Shown: in pieces, positions 6,298-13,859 of the stretch
Layout of the letters: every line of letters starts with the position of its first letter
How positions within the stretch are numbered: the stretch's first letter is position 1
Notes under the pieces: model-generated
Databases searched by the model: none
Told to the model about the DNA's origin: nothing
Seen by the model: only the letters and a program-made list of their open reading frames with translations
Position numbers and translations under genes: made by a program
Source of the DNA: Spirochaetaceae bacterium UBA6243
GTDB lineage: Bacteria; Spirochaetota; Spirochaetia; Treponematales; Rectinemataceae
DNA length: 13,949 nucleotides
Assembly: GCA_002441395.1 (NCBI GenBank)
Contig: DJVZ01000012.1
Coordinates: 17,763 to 31,711 of the forward strand
Direction: 5' to 3'

Positions 6298-7265
6298 GTA
6301 CGGCAAGCCGAGAAAGAAAACCGAATTTTTTCTATAACATCGCGAAAAATTATCCAGTGGTCGTGATTTTTATCGTGTTAGTTATTTTATTCTCAATTCT
6401 TTATCACGAACGATTCCTTTCTCCCGCCAATTTAACCGCAACACTCCGACAATTTGTGACGCTGATACTGTTTTCCATTGGTCCTACATTCGTTATGCTC
6501 CTTGGTTCGATGGATCAGTCTTTCATTGGAATCTGGATGCTTGGGAGCGCCTTGTTGTGGATTCTCACACCGATTCTAGGGCCGATCTCATTGCTTGTTT
6601 TCCCGCTGTTTGGCATAGCTTCCGGATTATTAATCGGCCTTATCCATGTAAAATTGAGAGTACCATCTTTTATCCTTACACTGAGTGTGTTGATAGTATA
6701 TTGGGGATTGACTGTCATCATCGTCCAGGGGAATCCGAGGATTGTCCCTGGCTACGAATTTCTTACGGCAGACTTCATTCCATTCATTCCGACGCCATTT
6801 TTGTATTCAATTGTGATCATATTGTTGGCTGTCTTCATCGTGAAGCGCACAAAGTTAGGCACCTATTTCTATGCCATAGGGTCGAACGAAGAAGGCGCCC
6901 GATTGGCGGGAATCGATGTCGGTAAATATAAAATCGTCGCTTTCACTCTGAGTGGATTTTTTTCGGGAATCGGCTCTATAGTTCTATTCCAACACCTTGG
7001 TGGAACCGTCCCTGTCTCCTTCAGCATGAACAATGTGGTTCGTCCCCTGATCGCCATAATATTGGGCGGAACGCCACTCTCGGGAGGGAGGGGTGGACCT
7101 CAGCGCACAATCCTCGGGGCCCTTACCTTTTCAGTGATCTACAGGGGGCTATATCTCTCTGCTCTCGATGCCGAAGTTATTGACCTTATTGTAGGTTTAA
7201 TACTCATCGTCTCTATTGTAATAAGTTCAAGGGGTGGAGAACTGAGGGGAGTGGAAATTGCATGA
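6294..7265 (+). CDS. Sugar ABC transporter permease 1, RbsC-like
   Basis: 323-aa inner-membrane permease of the BPD_transp_2 (RbsC/LsrC) family. Hydrophobic segments run from residue 21 to about 310, in line with the eight to ten helices usual for the family. The cytoplasmic coupling loop SNEEGARLAGIDVGKYK (197-213), which contacts the ATPase, and the conserved GGTPLSGGRGG (258-268) are both present. The family's GGIDLS motif early in the protein reads GSMDQS (71-76). ATG 6294 overlaps the ATPase stop (ATGA) and has GAGGTG 8 bases upstream, so the two are translationally coupled. It most likely forms a heterodimer with the next gene product. Confidence 0.9.
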   Translation: MSTASRERKPNFFYNIAKNYPVVVIFIVLVILFSILYHERFLSPANLTATLRQFVTLILFSIGPTFVMLLGSMDQSFIGIWMLGSALLWILTPILGPISLLVFPLFGIASGLLIGLIHVKLRVPSFILTLSVLIVYWGLTVIIVQGNPRIVPGYEFLTADFIPFIPTPFLYSIVIILLAVFIVKRTKLGTYFYAIGSNEEGARLAGIDVGKYKIVAFTLSGFFSGIGSIVLFQHLGGTVPVSFSMNNVVRPLIAIILGGTPLSGGRGGPQRTILGALTFSVIYRGLYLSALDAEVIDLIVGLILIVSIVISSRGGELRGVEIA

Positions 7266-8245
7266 TCAACAATAATAATACTAAAGGCTCCATGAATAAG
7301 ATGTTTTCGGAGAGAATTTTCACTTCCACTCGAATACCACTTCTGGTTGTCGTGGTGGTGATTTGTATTTTTCAGATGGTAAATCCCACTTTTCTGAGCT
7401 ATCAAGGGATTGTCACTCTCGTATATGCGATGTCGTACTTTTTGATTGTCGCTTGTGGACTGACCTTCGTTGTAATGATGGGTTCGTTCGATTTTTCCGG
7501 CATTAGTATCATGAAGCTTTCGGCTCTTATCTGCGTGTTGTACATTGAGAATTTTGGCCTTTGGGTAATACCCATTGCCCTGCTCGTATGCGCGGCAATC
7601 GGCTTCATCAACGGCATCCTTGTTGCCAAGCTGAGCGTGCCGTCTTTTATGGCCACGCTGGGTATCTCGATCGTAGTGGACGGAATTGCTCTCCTCACAT
7701 CTAAAGGCTTTCTCCATTTGATGAATGACGAAGGATTCAGAAGCATTTCGACGACGTTCATCGCAGGTATACCTTCGGTCTTCTATTGGTCCATTGCCAT
7801 ATGGCTTTTATGCACGGGGCTCGCCGTACTGACGCCATTCGGAAGGCGAACCTACGCGATAGGGGCAAATTCGAGAGCGGCGGCGCTTTCAGGCATCAAT
7901 ATCGACAGGCAAAGGATTCTTGTTTTTACGCTTAGCGGAACTTTGGCAGGTGCGGCTGGCGTGTTCTACATGTCGCAACTTGGTGGTGGATCGGTAGAAA
8001 TCGGCGGGCAGATGATGATCCCCCTCTTTGCCAGCGTCGTAGCCGGCGGCACTTCACTGCGAGGAGGGAGTGGAGGACCGCAGAACACTCTGTTGGGCGT
8101 CATTATCATTACGTGGATCCAATCGGGTTTGCGCATGCTGGGTACGGGATTGGATACTCAGATGGTTGTCCTGGGAATCATCGCGATCGCGATGAGCATC
8201 GCTACGACAGATCGGAATAAACTCATGCGCTCGATAGTGAAATGA
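7262..8245 (+). CDS. Sugar ABC transporter permease 2, RbsC-like
   Basis: 327-aa second permease of the same family. Hydrophobic segments run from residue 25 to about 313. The coupling loop ANSRAAALSGINIDRQR (202-218) and AGGTSLRGGSGG (261-272) match those of permease 1. The early family motif reads GSFDFS (74-79), departing from GGIDLS in the same way as its partner. ATG 7262 overlaps the previous stop by 4 bases, with GGGGAG about 9 bases upstream. An alternative ATG at 7292 would remove a polar Asn-rich head (MINNNNTKGS). Two distinct permeases beside one double ATPase is the LsrC/LsrD arrangement, unlike the single RbsC of ribose systems. Confidence 0.88.
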   Translation: MINNNNTKGSMNKMFSERIFTSTRIPLLVVVVVICIFQMVNPTFLSYQGIVTLVYAMSYFLIVACGLTFVVMMGSFDFSGISIMKLSALICVLYIENFGLWVIPIALLVCAAIGFINGILVAKLSVPSFMATLGISIVVDGIALLTSKGFLHLMNDEGFRSISTTFIAGIPSVFYWSIAIWLLCTGLAVLTPFGRRTYAIGANSRAAALSGINIDRQRILVFTLSGTLAGAAGVFYMSQLGGGSVEIGGQMMIPLFASVVAGGTSLRGGSGGPQNTLLGVIIITWIQSGLRMLGTGLDTQMVVLGIIAIAMSIATTDRNKLMRSIVK

Positions 8246-8320
8246 CTCTTTGTCTTGAGATTTGGACGGACTGAAATTTGTAAAGAATGGTTTGTCGCGG
8301 AAATAGATAGGAGGATCGCT

Positions 8321-9358
8321 ATGAAAGCCTTTTCATATCTTAAAGATAAAAAACTGACTTTGCTTGACAGAGAAAGGCCCAGGGCAAAGGATGATTCTGT
8401 TGTTGTCAAGATATTGTCGGCGGCTATCTGTGGAACGGACCTGCGCACGTACAGGTTTGGGAGCGACCGCATCGTTGCCCCGAGAACCATAGGACATGAA
8501 GCCTGTGGGGAAATCCAGGAAGTAGGCAAAAATGTCCGCGGATTCGAGCCTGGCGACAGGGTAATGACTGTCCCGGCGATAGGATGTGGTCATTGTCGAT
8601 GGTGCAAACAGGGCGCGACCAATATGTGCGAAAACCTGAAAACGGTCGGATTCGATTACGATGGTACTTTTGCAGAGTATATGGAGGTGCCGGAACAAGC
8701 TATTTCCATGGGGAATCTGTTGCATATCGATGATTCGATTCCCACGGAACAGGCAGTCATTGTAGAACCGGCTGCATGTTGTTTGAACGGTCAGAGCTTT
8801 CTGAATATCGGTCCTGAAGATATCGTTTTTATATTCGGTGCGGGCTTTATCGGATGTATTCACGCGGAGTTTGCGATGATCAAGGGAGCAAAAAGAATAA
8901 TTCTCTCCGATATTTCCGATGCCAGACTCGAAATTGTAAAAAGGGTTTTACCACAAGTAACTACTATTAATACAATGAAAACTGATGTAATGCAGTTTAT
9001 ACAAGAATTCACATCAGGAAGGGGGGCCGACGTTATTATAACGGCAGCCCCTTCCGGGGCCGCACAAACTTCAGCTCTTGCGATAGCGGCAACTCGAGCT
9101 CGAATTAGTTTGTTTGGAGGACTTCCAGGAGAAGGTGCCGGATTTTTAAACAGTAATACTATTCATTATAAAGAGTTGTCATTATTTGGATCGCATGCTT
9201 CGACAGTAGCCCAAAATAAGCAGGTTTTGTCATGGATTTCCAGTGGAAAGATAGATTTGCATAAGTATGTGTCAGCAAGTTTCCCTCTCGAGAAAATCGA
9301 GGACGCTTTTGAGTCGCTTAAAAGCGAAAAGATGGTTAAAGTTTTAATAACACCGTGA
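8321..9358 (+). CDS. Zinc-dependent medium-chain alcohol/polyol dehydrogenase
   Basis: 345-aa MDR-family dehydrogenase expected to oxidise a secondary alcohol of a sugar alcohol or sugar derivative with NAD. Catalytic zinc ligands: Cys37 (AICGTD), His59-Glu60 (GHE) and Glu149 (VEPAAC). Structural zinc cysteines: 89, 92, 95 and 103 (CGHCRWCKQGATNMC). Coenzyme fold: GAGFIG (173-178), with Asp197 after the second strand favouring NAD over NADP. The overall style is that of sorbitol and galactitol-1-phosphate dehydrogenases, but the substrate is not readable. ATG 8321 has AGGAGG 6 bases upstream; the in-frame upstream TTG has none. Its second half (after about 8940) is visibly more A+T-rich than its first. 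It lies 75 bases after permease 2 and 28 bases before the kinase, so it belongs to the operon. Confidence 0.85.
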   Translation: MKAFSYLKDKKLTLLDRERPRAKDDSVVVKILSAAICGTDLRTYRFGSDRIVAPRTIGHEACGEIQEVGKNVRGFEPGDRVMTVPAIGCGHCRWCKQGATNMCENLKTVGFDYDGTFAEYMEVPEQAISMGNLLHIDDSIPTEQAVIVEPAACCLNGQSFLNIGPEDIVFIFGAGFIGCIHAEFAMIKGAKRIILSDISDARLEIVKRVLPQVTTINTMKTDVMQFIQEFTSGRGADVIITAAPSGAAQTSALAIAATRARISLFGGLPGEGAGFLNSNTIHYKELSLFGSHASTVAQNKQVLSWISSGKIDLHKYVSASFPLEKIEDAFESLKSEKMVKVLITP

Positions 9359-9386
9359 ATTGAGTGGCATACTTGTGGGAGGGAAG

Positions 9387-10886
9387 ATGAGAAAGCCAGG
9401 ATATATCATGTCGATTGATCAAGGGACGACTGGGAGCCGAGTCATTCTTTTTAATCACGATGGTGAAATTCATTCTATGGCGTATCGCGGCCTTAGACAG
9501 ATTTATCCCAAACCTGGCTGGGTTGAGCACGATCCCATGGAAATATGGAATTCGGTGCGAGAATGTATGGATGAAGCCCTGATGACGGGAGGGGTAACAC
9601 CAAAGGAAATTCTCGGTATCGGAATCACCAATCAAAGAGAGAGCACCATTCTCTGGGAACGAGATACAGGAAAGCCGGTTTACAATTCTATTTGTTGGCA
9701 GTGCCGGAGATCGGCTTATATCTGCGATGAACTCAAGGCGGAGGGTCACGAAAAAGCAATCAGCGAAAAGACGGGGCTGGTTATTGACGCATATTTTTCC
9801 GCGACCAAGATAAAATGGATATTGGATAATGTGGAAGGCGTGCGCGAGCAAGTAGAAAAAAAGAATATTTGCATGGGTACTATCGACTCCTGGTTGATCT
9901 GGAATTTGACCAAAGGAGAGGTCCACGCTACAGATTATTCAAACGCATCGAGAACGATGTTGTTAAATATACATACCCTTGAATGGGACCGGGATATTAT
10001 GGGATGGTTAAACATACCGCCCGGTATCCTGCCTGAACTCTTCCCCAGTAGTGGAATTGTAGGCTACACGCATGCATCTGTATTTCATGGGCAACGCATT
10101 CCAATCGCTGGCGACGCGGGGGATCAACAGGCTGCAACCTTTGGTCAGGGTTGCTTTCATGAAGGGATGGTGAAGAATACCTACGGTACATCCATCGCTG
10201 TGATGATGAATACCGGAGAGAGCCCTTTCTTATCCAAAAATGGTTTGACGACAGACCTCGGGTGGAAGATCGGGGATAAAGTAGAATATACTTTAGAAGG
10301 AGTGAGTTTTATCGGAGGAGCAGCTATAGAATGGTTGCAGGTAGGCCTCCACTTGATAAAGGATGTGGCAGAATGCAGTTCTCTCGCCGAGAAAGTACCT
10401 GACACAGGGGGAGTTTACCTAGTTCCTGCATTTACAGGTCTCTGTGCTCCCTATTGGGATATGTATGCCCGCGGCCTCATTATCGGTATCACAAGAGGTA
10501 CTACCACTGAACATATCGCCAGAAGCGCCATCGAGTCCATCGCGTATCAAACCAAAGATATGCTGGAAGCCATGAAGCAGGACAGCGCCGTAATACCGTC
10601 TTCTCTGAGAGTGGATGGAGGCGCTACAAAGAGTGATTTCCTCTTGCAGTTTCAGGCGGATATCCTCGGAATTGCGGTTGAAAAACCAGCTATCACTGAG
10701 ATGGCATCGTTAGGGGCCTGTTACTTGGCTGGACTAGGAGTGGGATTTTGGGAAGATACTGAGGAAGTAGAGAAAAAGTGGAAGCTCCAACAAGTATTTG
10801 AACCGACAATGGAAAAAAGCAGGGGTGATGATCTTTACAGCAACTGGAAGCGGGCTGTTGAGCGGACGTTCGGCTGGGCTCATTAG
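9387..10886 (+). CDS. GlpK-like FGGY kinase with altered substrate pocket
   Basis: 499-aa FGGY-family kinase closely following glycerol kinase along its length (E. coli GlpK is 502 aa). Landmarks: SIDQGTTGSR (9-18), GWVEHDPMEIW (44-54), Arg84-Glu85 (TNQRES), Trp104 (WQCRR), Tyr136 (DAYFSATK), Asp246-Gln247 (AGDQQAATFGQ), YGTSI (266-270), the ALEGA-like TLEGVSFIGGA, RVDGGA. All glycerol-contacting residues known from E. coli GlpK are kept except the Phe that packs on the glycerol backbone (Phe270, mature numbering). Here the stretch NTYGTGCFML reads NTYGTSIAVM, with Ala271 at that spot. The E. coli loop for fructose-bisphosphate inhibition is shortened, and no C-terminal IIA-Glc site is visible. 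It may therefore phosphorylate a bulkier triose, tetrose or polyol. Databases would probably label it glpK. ATG 9387 follows GGGAGGG; the in-frame TTG (9360) and GTG (9375) are less likely. Last gene of the operon, convergent with the SDR gene. Confidence 0.85.
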   Translation: MRKPGYIMSIDQGTTGSRVILFNHDGEIHSMAYRGLRQIYPKPGWVEHDPMEIWNSVRECMDEALMTGGVTPKEILGIGITNQRESTILWERDTGKPVYNSICWQCRRSAYICDELKAEGHEKAISEKTGLVIDAYFSATKIKWILDNVEGVREQVEKKNICMGTIDSWLIWNLTKGEVHATDYSNASRTMLLNIHTLEWDRDIMGWLNIPPGILPELFPSSGIVGYTHASVFHGQRIPIAGDAGDQQAATFGQGCFHEGMVKNTYGTSIAVMMNTGESPFLSKNGLTTDLGWKIGDKVEYTLEGVSFIGGAAIEWLQVGLHLIKDVAECSSLAEKVPDTGGVYLVPAFTGLCAPYWDMYARGLIIGITRGTTTEHIARSAIESIAYQTKDMLEAMKQDSAVIPSSLRVDGGATKSDFLLQFQADILGIAVEKPAITEMASLGACYLAGLGVGFWEDTEEVEKKWKLQQVFEPTMEKSRGDDLYSNWKRAVERTFGWAH

Positions 10887-10925
10887 AAGAGGCAGCCTGT
10901 AACTTTCGCGTCGCGCCCGGGCTCG

Positions 10926-11681
10926 TCAGTCCATGTAATATCCGCCATTGATGTTGAGCACTTCACCATTCACGAACGAAGCTTCATCCGACGCCAAGTA
11001 AAGGACCGCGCGTGCTACATCGCTGGGAGTACCCAACCTGCGCACGGGGATTTTATCTGAAGCAACTTTCTTCTTGGCTTCATCCCAGTACATCATCATT
11101 TTAGTCATTATCGCGTGAGGGGCGACTGCATTGCAGGTCACACCGAAGGGGCCAAGTTGGCGGGCGACGGAGCGTGTGAGAGACATCACCGCTCCTTTGG
11201 TGGCGCCATACGCGAAGGTAGATGTGTTGTCACCGTTTTTTCCTGTTATGGAGGAGATATTGACGATACGCCCATATCTAGCCTTCTTCATGATAGGAGT
11301 GACAGCCCGTATCATCCAGAGTACGGCCTTAAGATTGATGTCAATAGTCCTATCGATGATCTGGTCGGTAGTCTCCTCTATAGTGGCGGGTATAAGTATC
11401 CCCGCATTGTTTACAAGTATGTCGAGGTGTGAGTGAGCAGCGGTGACCGCAGCGATGAGTTTGTCGATTTGAGCTCTGTCTGATACATCACAGAGACCAG
11501 GAGAAGCTTTCCCTCCTCTTGCAATGATTTCGGCGATCGCCTCCTCAATGTAGGTGGGGTTGATATCACAGATGATGACTGTTGCGCCTTCATCTGCCAG
11601 ATCACTGGCGATCTGCCGTCCGATGCCTTGGCCTGCGCCTGTTACAATTGCTACCTTTCCACCAAACCTGGGCCCGATCAT
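10926..11681 (-). CDS. Short-chain dehydrogenase/reductase (SDR), distal gene of the minus arm
   Basis: 251-aa classical SDR, a cytoplasmic NAD(P)-dependent oxidoreductase. Seen: coenzyme motif TGAGQGIG (14-21), Asp39 (ICDIN) favouring NAD, NNAG (91-94), and the catalytic tetrad Asn116, Ser143 or Ser144 (NISS), Tyr158 and Lys162 (YGATK). The C-terminus GEVLNINGGYYMD is typical of polyol, gluconate and 3-oxoacyl-type SDRs. Two in-frame ATGs lie 6 bases apart. AGGAGG (11694-11689) sits 1 base before the ATG at 11687 but 7 bases before the one at 11681, so 11681 is chosen. It is 106 bases downstream of the SorC gene on the same strand and likely cotranscribed. It looks richer in G+C than the SorC and second SDR genes, which may mean separate origin. 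Its stop is 39 bases from the convergent kinase stop, with no clear terminator between. Confidence 0.85.
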   Translation of the reverse strand: MIGPRFGGKVAIVTGAGQGIGRQIASDLADEGATVIICDINPTYIEEAIAEIIARGGKASPGLCDVSDRAQIDKLIAAVTAAHSHLDILVNNAGILIPATIEETTDQIIDRTIDINLKAVLWMIRAVTPIMKKARYGRIVNISSITGKNGDNTSTFAYGATKGAVMSLTRSVARQLGPFGVTCNAVAPHAIMTKMMMYWDEAKKKVASDKIPVRRLGTPSDVARAVLYLASDEASFVNGEVLNINGGYYMD

Positions 11682-11787
11682 TGCCATCCCTCCTCATCGA
11701 TTTTGCAGTACTTCATAGTTTTGTCTCTATACCGCCTTTTATGACTTTGTAGCAGGCATGAAATCGTCGGATCAGTCCAAAAGAACA

Positions 11788-12774
11788 TTAGTAATCCAAT
11801 AATTCCATTGCAGTATTCTCGTTAGTAATTATTACATTTATATATTTTTGCCGTATTGCCGCAGCAATTGCTTTGGTTTTGGAGGCTCCCCCCGCAACGC
11901 CAATACATACCTTGTGTTCATCACAAAGAGCATCCAACGGTATCCCGATAACTCGGTCGTGTATTTCATCCTCGATGATATTGCCTTTTGAATCAAAGAA
12001 TCGGCTAAGAATATCACCTACTGCACCCTTGCTGATGAGTCTTTTCAGGTCTTCGCCTGAAAGGTAACCCATTTGAAACAGACTCGCTGAACGTGATACT
12101 TCTCCTATGGAAATGAGGTTGATATCGGCCTTGCCTGCGATATCAAGTACATCATGGATCCACGGTTCAGACTTGAAGACACCCGCTCTTTCTTTTGTTT
12201 GAGCAATTGCCGGAGCCCAGATGTTGTAGAATGGTGCATCCAATTTTTCTGCAATTTTCTGGCCCATCAAAAACGGGTTCATTGATACGTTCACCATCAA
12301 ATTACCGATGAGCGAGACGACGTTAACTTTCCCTTCAACATTCTGTGGTTCAAAATAATCAGCTAAATAGGCGGTTGTATTGCCCCACCCTACACCAAGC
12401 GTACAATCGCCGGCTACACTTAATCTGCGCTCAAGATAGTTGGCACCTGCCATGGCAAAAGATCTCCGCAATCCGTCTGTATCTGTATATGGAGAAGGTA
12501 CGACAACTGCATCCTTGAGCCCAAATTTTTTTTTTAGCTTTTCCTCGATCCCAAGTAAATTTACAAGAGGATGCTTAAGGGTAAACTGGATTATTTCTAG
12601 ATCTCTGGCTTTCTCCAAATAGCGCTGCACCTTTTGACGAGAAAGGAATATTTTTTCGGCAATCTCTGCTTGTGTCAGTTTCTCTTTATAATACAACCAC
12701 GCAATTCGTGTGATGATATCCTCTTCAGAATTATCCAAGTGTGGTGTGATTTTGTTGTTTTCATCTTTTGTCAT
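11788..12774 (-). CDS. SorC/DeoR-type sugar-binding transcriptional regulator
   Basis: 328-aa regulator. An N-terminal helix-turn-helix (about 18-60) is seen as ITRIAWLYYKEKLTQAEIAE followed by the recognition helix LSRQKVQRYLEKA. It is followed by the SorC-type effector domain, an NagB/RpiA-like fold that senses phosphorylated sugars: VGWGNTTAYL (128-137) and the closing block GVAGGASKTKAIAAAI...VIITNENTAMELL near the C-terminus. Family members are tetramers that bind TGA.CA/TG.TCA palindromes, and many are repressors released by a phosphorylated pathway intermediate. Such palindromes occur over the start points of both arms of this cluster, so it is the obvious local controller. Start 12774 has GGAGGA about 10 bases upstream. 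It lies between the two SDR genes on the same strand, with its own candidate promoter at 12906-12878. Confidence 0.88.
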   Translation of the reverse strand: MTKDENNKITPHLDNSEEDIITRIAWLYYKEKLTQAEIAEKIFLSRQKVQRYLEKARDLEIIQFTLKHPLVNLLGIEEKLKKKFGLKDAVVVPSPYTDTDGLRRSFAMAGANYLERRLSVAGDCTLGVGWGNTTAYLADYFEPQNVEGKVNVVSLIGNLMVNVSMNPFLMGQKIAEKLDAPFYNIWAPAIAQTKERAGVFKSEPWIHDVLDIAGKADINLISIGEVSRSASLFQMGYLSGEDLKRLISKGAVGDILSRFFDSKGNIIEDEIHDRVIGIPLDALCDEHKVCIGVAGGASKTKAIAAAIRQKYINVIITNENTAMELLDY

Positions 12775-12877
12775 AGTTCAAAAATCCTCCACTTATTCAA
12801 TTCAGTAGGATATTCATTAATATACAATTTCAGCATTTATCTCAATGATATTTAGTAGTAGGCAACTATGCATTCGC

Positions 12878-12906
12878 ACAATATGGATATTATACCCAGA
12901 TGTCAA
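12878..12906 (-). promoter_or_regulatory. Possible promoter of the SorC regulator gene
   Basis: On the minus strand TTGACA (12906-12901), a 17-base spacer and TATTGT (12883-12878), 104 bases before the SorC start. An inverted repeat AATAT-GG-ATATT (12880-12891) overlaps the -10. It lies between the second SDR stop and the regulator and would allow expression of the regulator separate from the operator-controlled promoter. The exact operator core is absent here. Confidence 0.4.
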
Positions 12907-12931
12907 GCAATATCTATTTATGCGATGTGCC

Positions 12932-13684
12932 TCAGCACGCAGCAAGAACACCACCATCTACTACTAATGTCTGCCCCGTACAATAGTTAGAATCGTCTGT
13001 TGCAAAATAAAGCACAGCTCCTAATAATTCTTCTGGTTTTCCGAGCCTTCCCATCGGGATTGGGTCCACGACTTGTTTTTTAAAAGACTCGTCGAGCATT
13101 GCACGCGCAGCCATTCCCGTGTCGGTAGTGCCCGGCACAACTGCATTTACCTGTATGTTCCACTTCACAAGTTCAAGAGCTAAAGATCGTGTTATAGTTA
13201 AAACGGCCGCTTTTGTGGAATGGTATGCACATAATCCTGGCTGGGCGGCGAGAGCGCCGATTGATGAAATATTGATAATCTTCCCTCTGTTTTGCTTCTT
13301 CATAACGGCAGCTGCTGCTTGAGAGCAGAAAAGGGTTCCCTTTGTGTTAACTGCCATTTGCTTGTCCCACATCGTTTCACTAATCTCGCAAACAGGCTCT
13401 GACTCGAGAATAGCCGCGTTATTCACGAGGACATCTAATCTACCAAAAGTATTAGCCGTTTTTTGTACCATGTCAAATGCATCGCTTTTTTTGCTCACAT
13501 CTGTTTTGATAAAAATAGCTTTTCCCTTGGCCTCATTAATTAACTTTGCAACTTCTTGTCCTTTTTTCTCATCTACATCCGCAATAATGACGGTCGCCCC
13601 TTCGCGTGCAAGCCCAAGTGAATATTCCTTGCCAATTCCCTGTGAACCACCCGTTACAATTACAATTTTATCTTGCATCCGCAT
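12932..13684 (-). CDS. Short-chain dehydrogenase/reductase (SDR), first gene of the minus arm
   Basis: 250-aa classical SDR. Seen: TGGSQGIG (11-18), Asp36 (IADVD) favouring NAD, NNAA (88-91, an accepted variant of NNAG), and the catalytic Asn113, Ser140 or Ser141 (NISS), Tyr154 and Lys158 (YHSTK). The C-terminus TGQTLVVDGGVLAAC is family-typical. It resembles the other SDR of the cluster only at the family level, with different substrate-loop and C-terminal residues, so the two are not a recent duplication and probably act on different steps or substrates. ATG 13684 has AGGAGG 7 bases upstream; a second in-frame ATG is at 13678. It is expressed from the operator-bearing promoter at 13859-13831 through a leader of about 140 nt. 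The substrate is probably a polyol or ketose of the same pathway. Confidence 0.87.
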   Translation of the reverse strand: MRMQDKIVIVTGGSQGIGKEYSLGLAREGATVIIADVDEKKGQEVAKLINEAKGKAIFIKTDVSKKSDAFDMVQKTANTFGRLDVLVNNAAILESEPVCEISETMWDKQMAVNTKGTLFCSQAAAAVMKKQNRGKIINISSIGALAAQPGLCAYHSTKAAVLTITRSLALELVKWNIQVNAVVPGTTDTGMAARAMLDESFKKQVVDPIPMGRLGKPEELLGAVLYFATDDSNYCTGQTLVVDGGVLAAC

Positions 13685-13795
13685 TAGAAAACCTCCTCTG
13701 AATTTGATTTACCGACTAATCCCATAACTTTTCTACACCTTGTCAGAAAAAAATCTAAAAAGCTTTTATGTTCATCACCTTGTTCTGTATAATAA

Positions 13796-13824
13796 TTTAT
13801 GCTCACTAATTGAACATTTGCTCA
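13796..13824 (-). promoter_or_regulatory. Operator of the SDR/SorC arm (three half-sites)
   Basis: Read on the minus strand: TGAGCA-AA-TGTTCA (13824-13811), 6 bases after the -10 box, then a 6-base gap, then GAGCATAAA (13804-13796), whose full half-site TGAGCA starts at 13805. Core, gap length and third half-site match the transporter operator at 2941-2969. A further TGAACATAAA starts at 13774, 31 bases downstream of the third half-site start, in the same orientation. Confidence 0.75.
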
Positions 13825-13830
13825 AAAAAT

Positions 13831-13859
13831 AGTATAAACGAAATATAAAGAGTTGTCAA
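13831..13859 (-). promoter_or_regulatory. Promoter of the SDR/SorC arm
   Basis: On the minus strand: consensus TTGACA (13859-13854), 17-base spacer, TATACT (13836-13831). The hexamers and spacing are identical to the transporter promoter at 2905-2933, while the spacer sequence differs. Start is predicted near 13824, on the operator. The leader from there to the SDR start (13684) holds the direct repeat CACCTTGT (13736-13743 and 13776-13783) and T-rich stretches, with no small gene seen. Confidence 0.78.

Noticed and set aside
7139..7717. 192-codon minus-strand open frame across the permease junction
   Set aside because: It is a shadow of the two permease genes, with low-complexity composition and no start signal.
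10915..10922. GCCCGGGC palindrome between the convergent kinase and SDR genes as a terminator
   Set aside because: It has no loop and no T-run on either strand, so it cannot form a normal terminator hairpin.
12830..12844. TCAGCATTTATCTCA upstream of the SorC gene as an autoregulatory operator
   Set aside because: It shares CATTT and CTCA with the operator core but has an extra base and a poor left half-site. It is too degenerate to call without binding data.
2905..13859. The whole cluster as a mobile element or genomic island
   Set aside because: No transposase, integrase, tRNA gene, terminal repeat or target duplication was seen; modest base-composition differences between genes are not enough.
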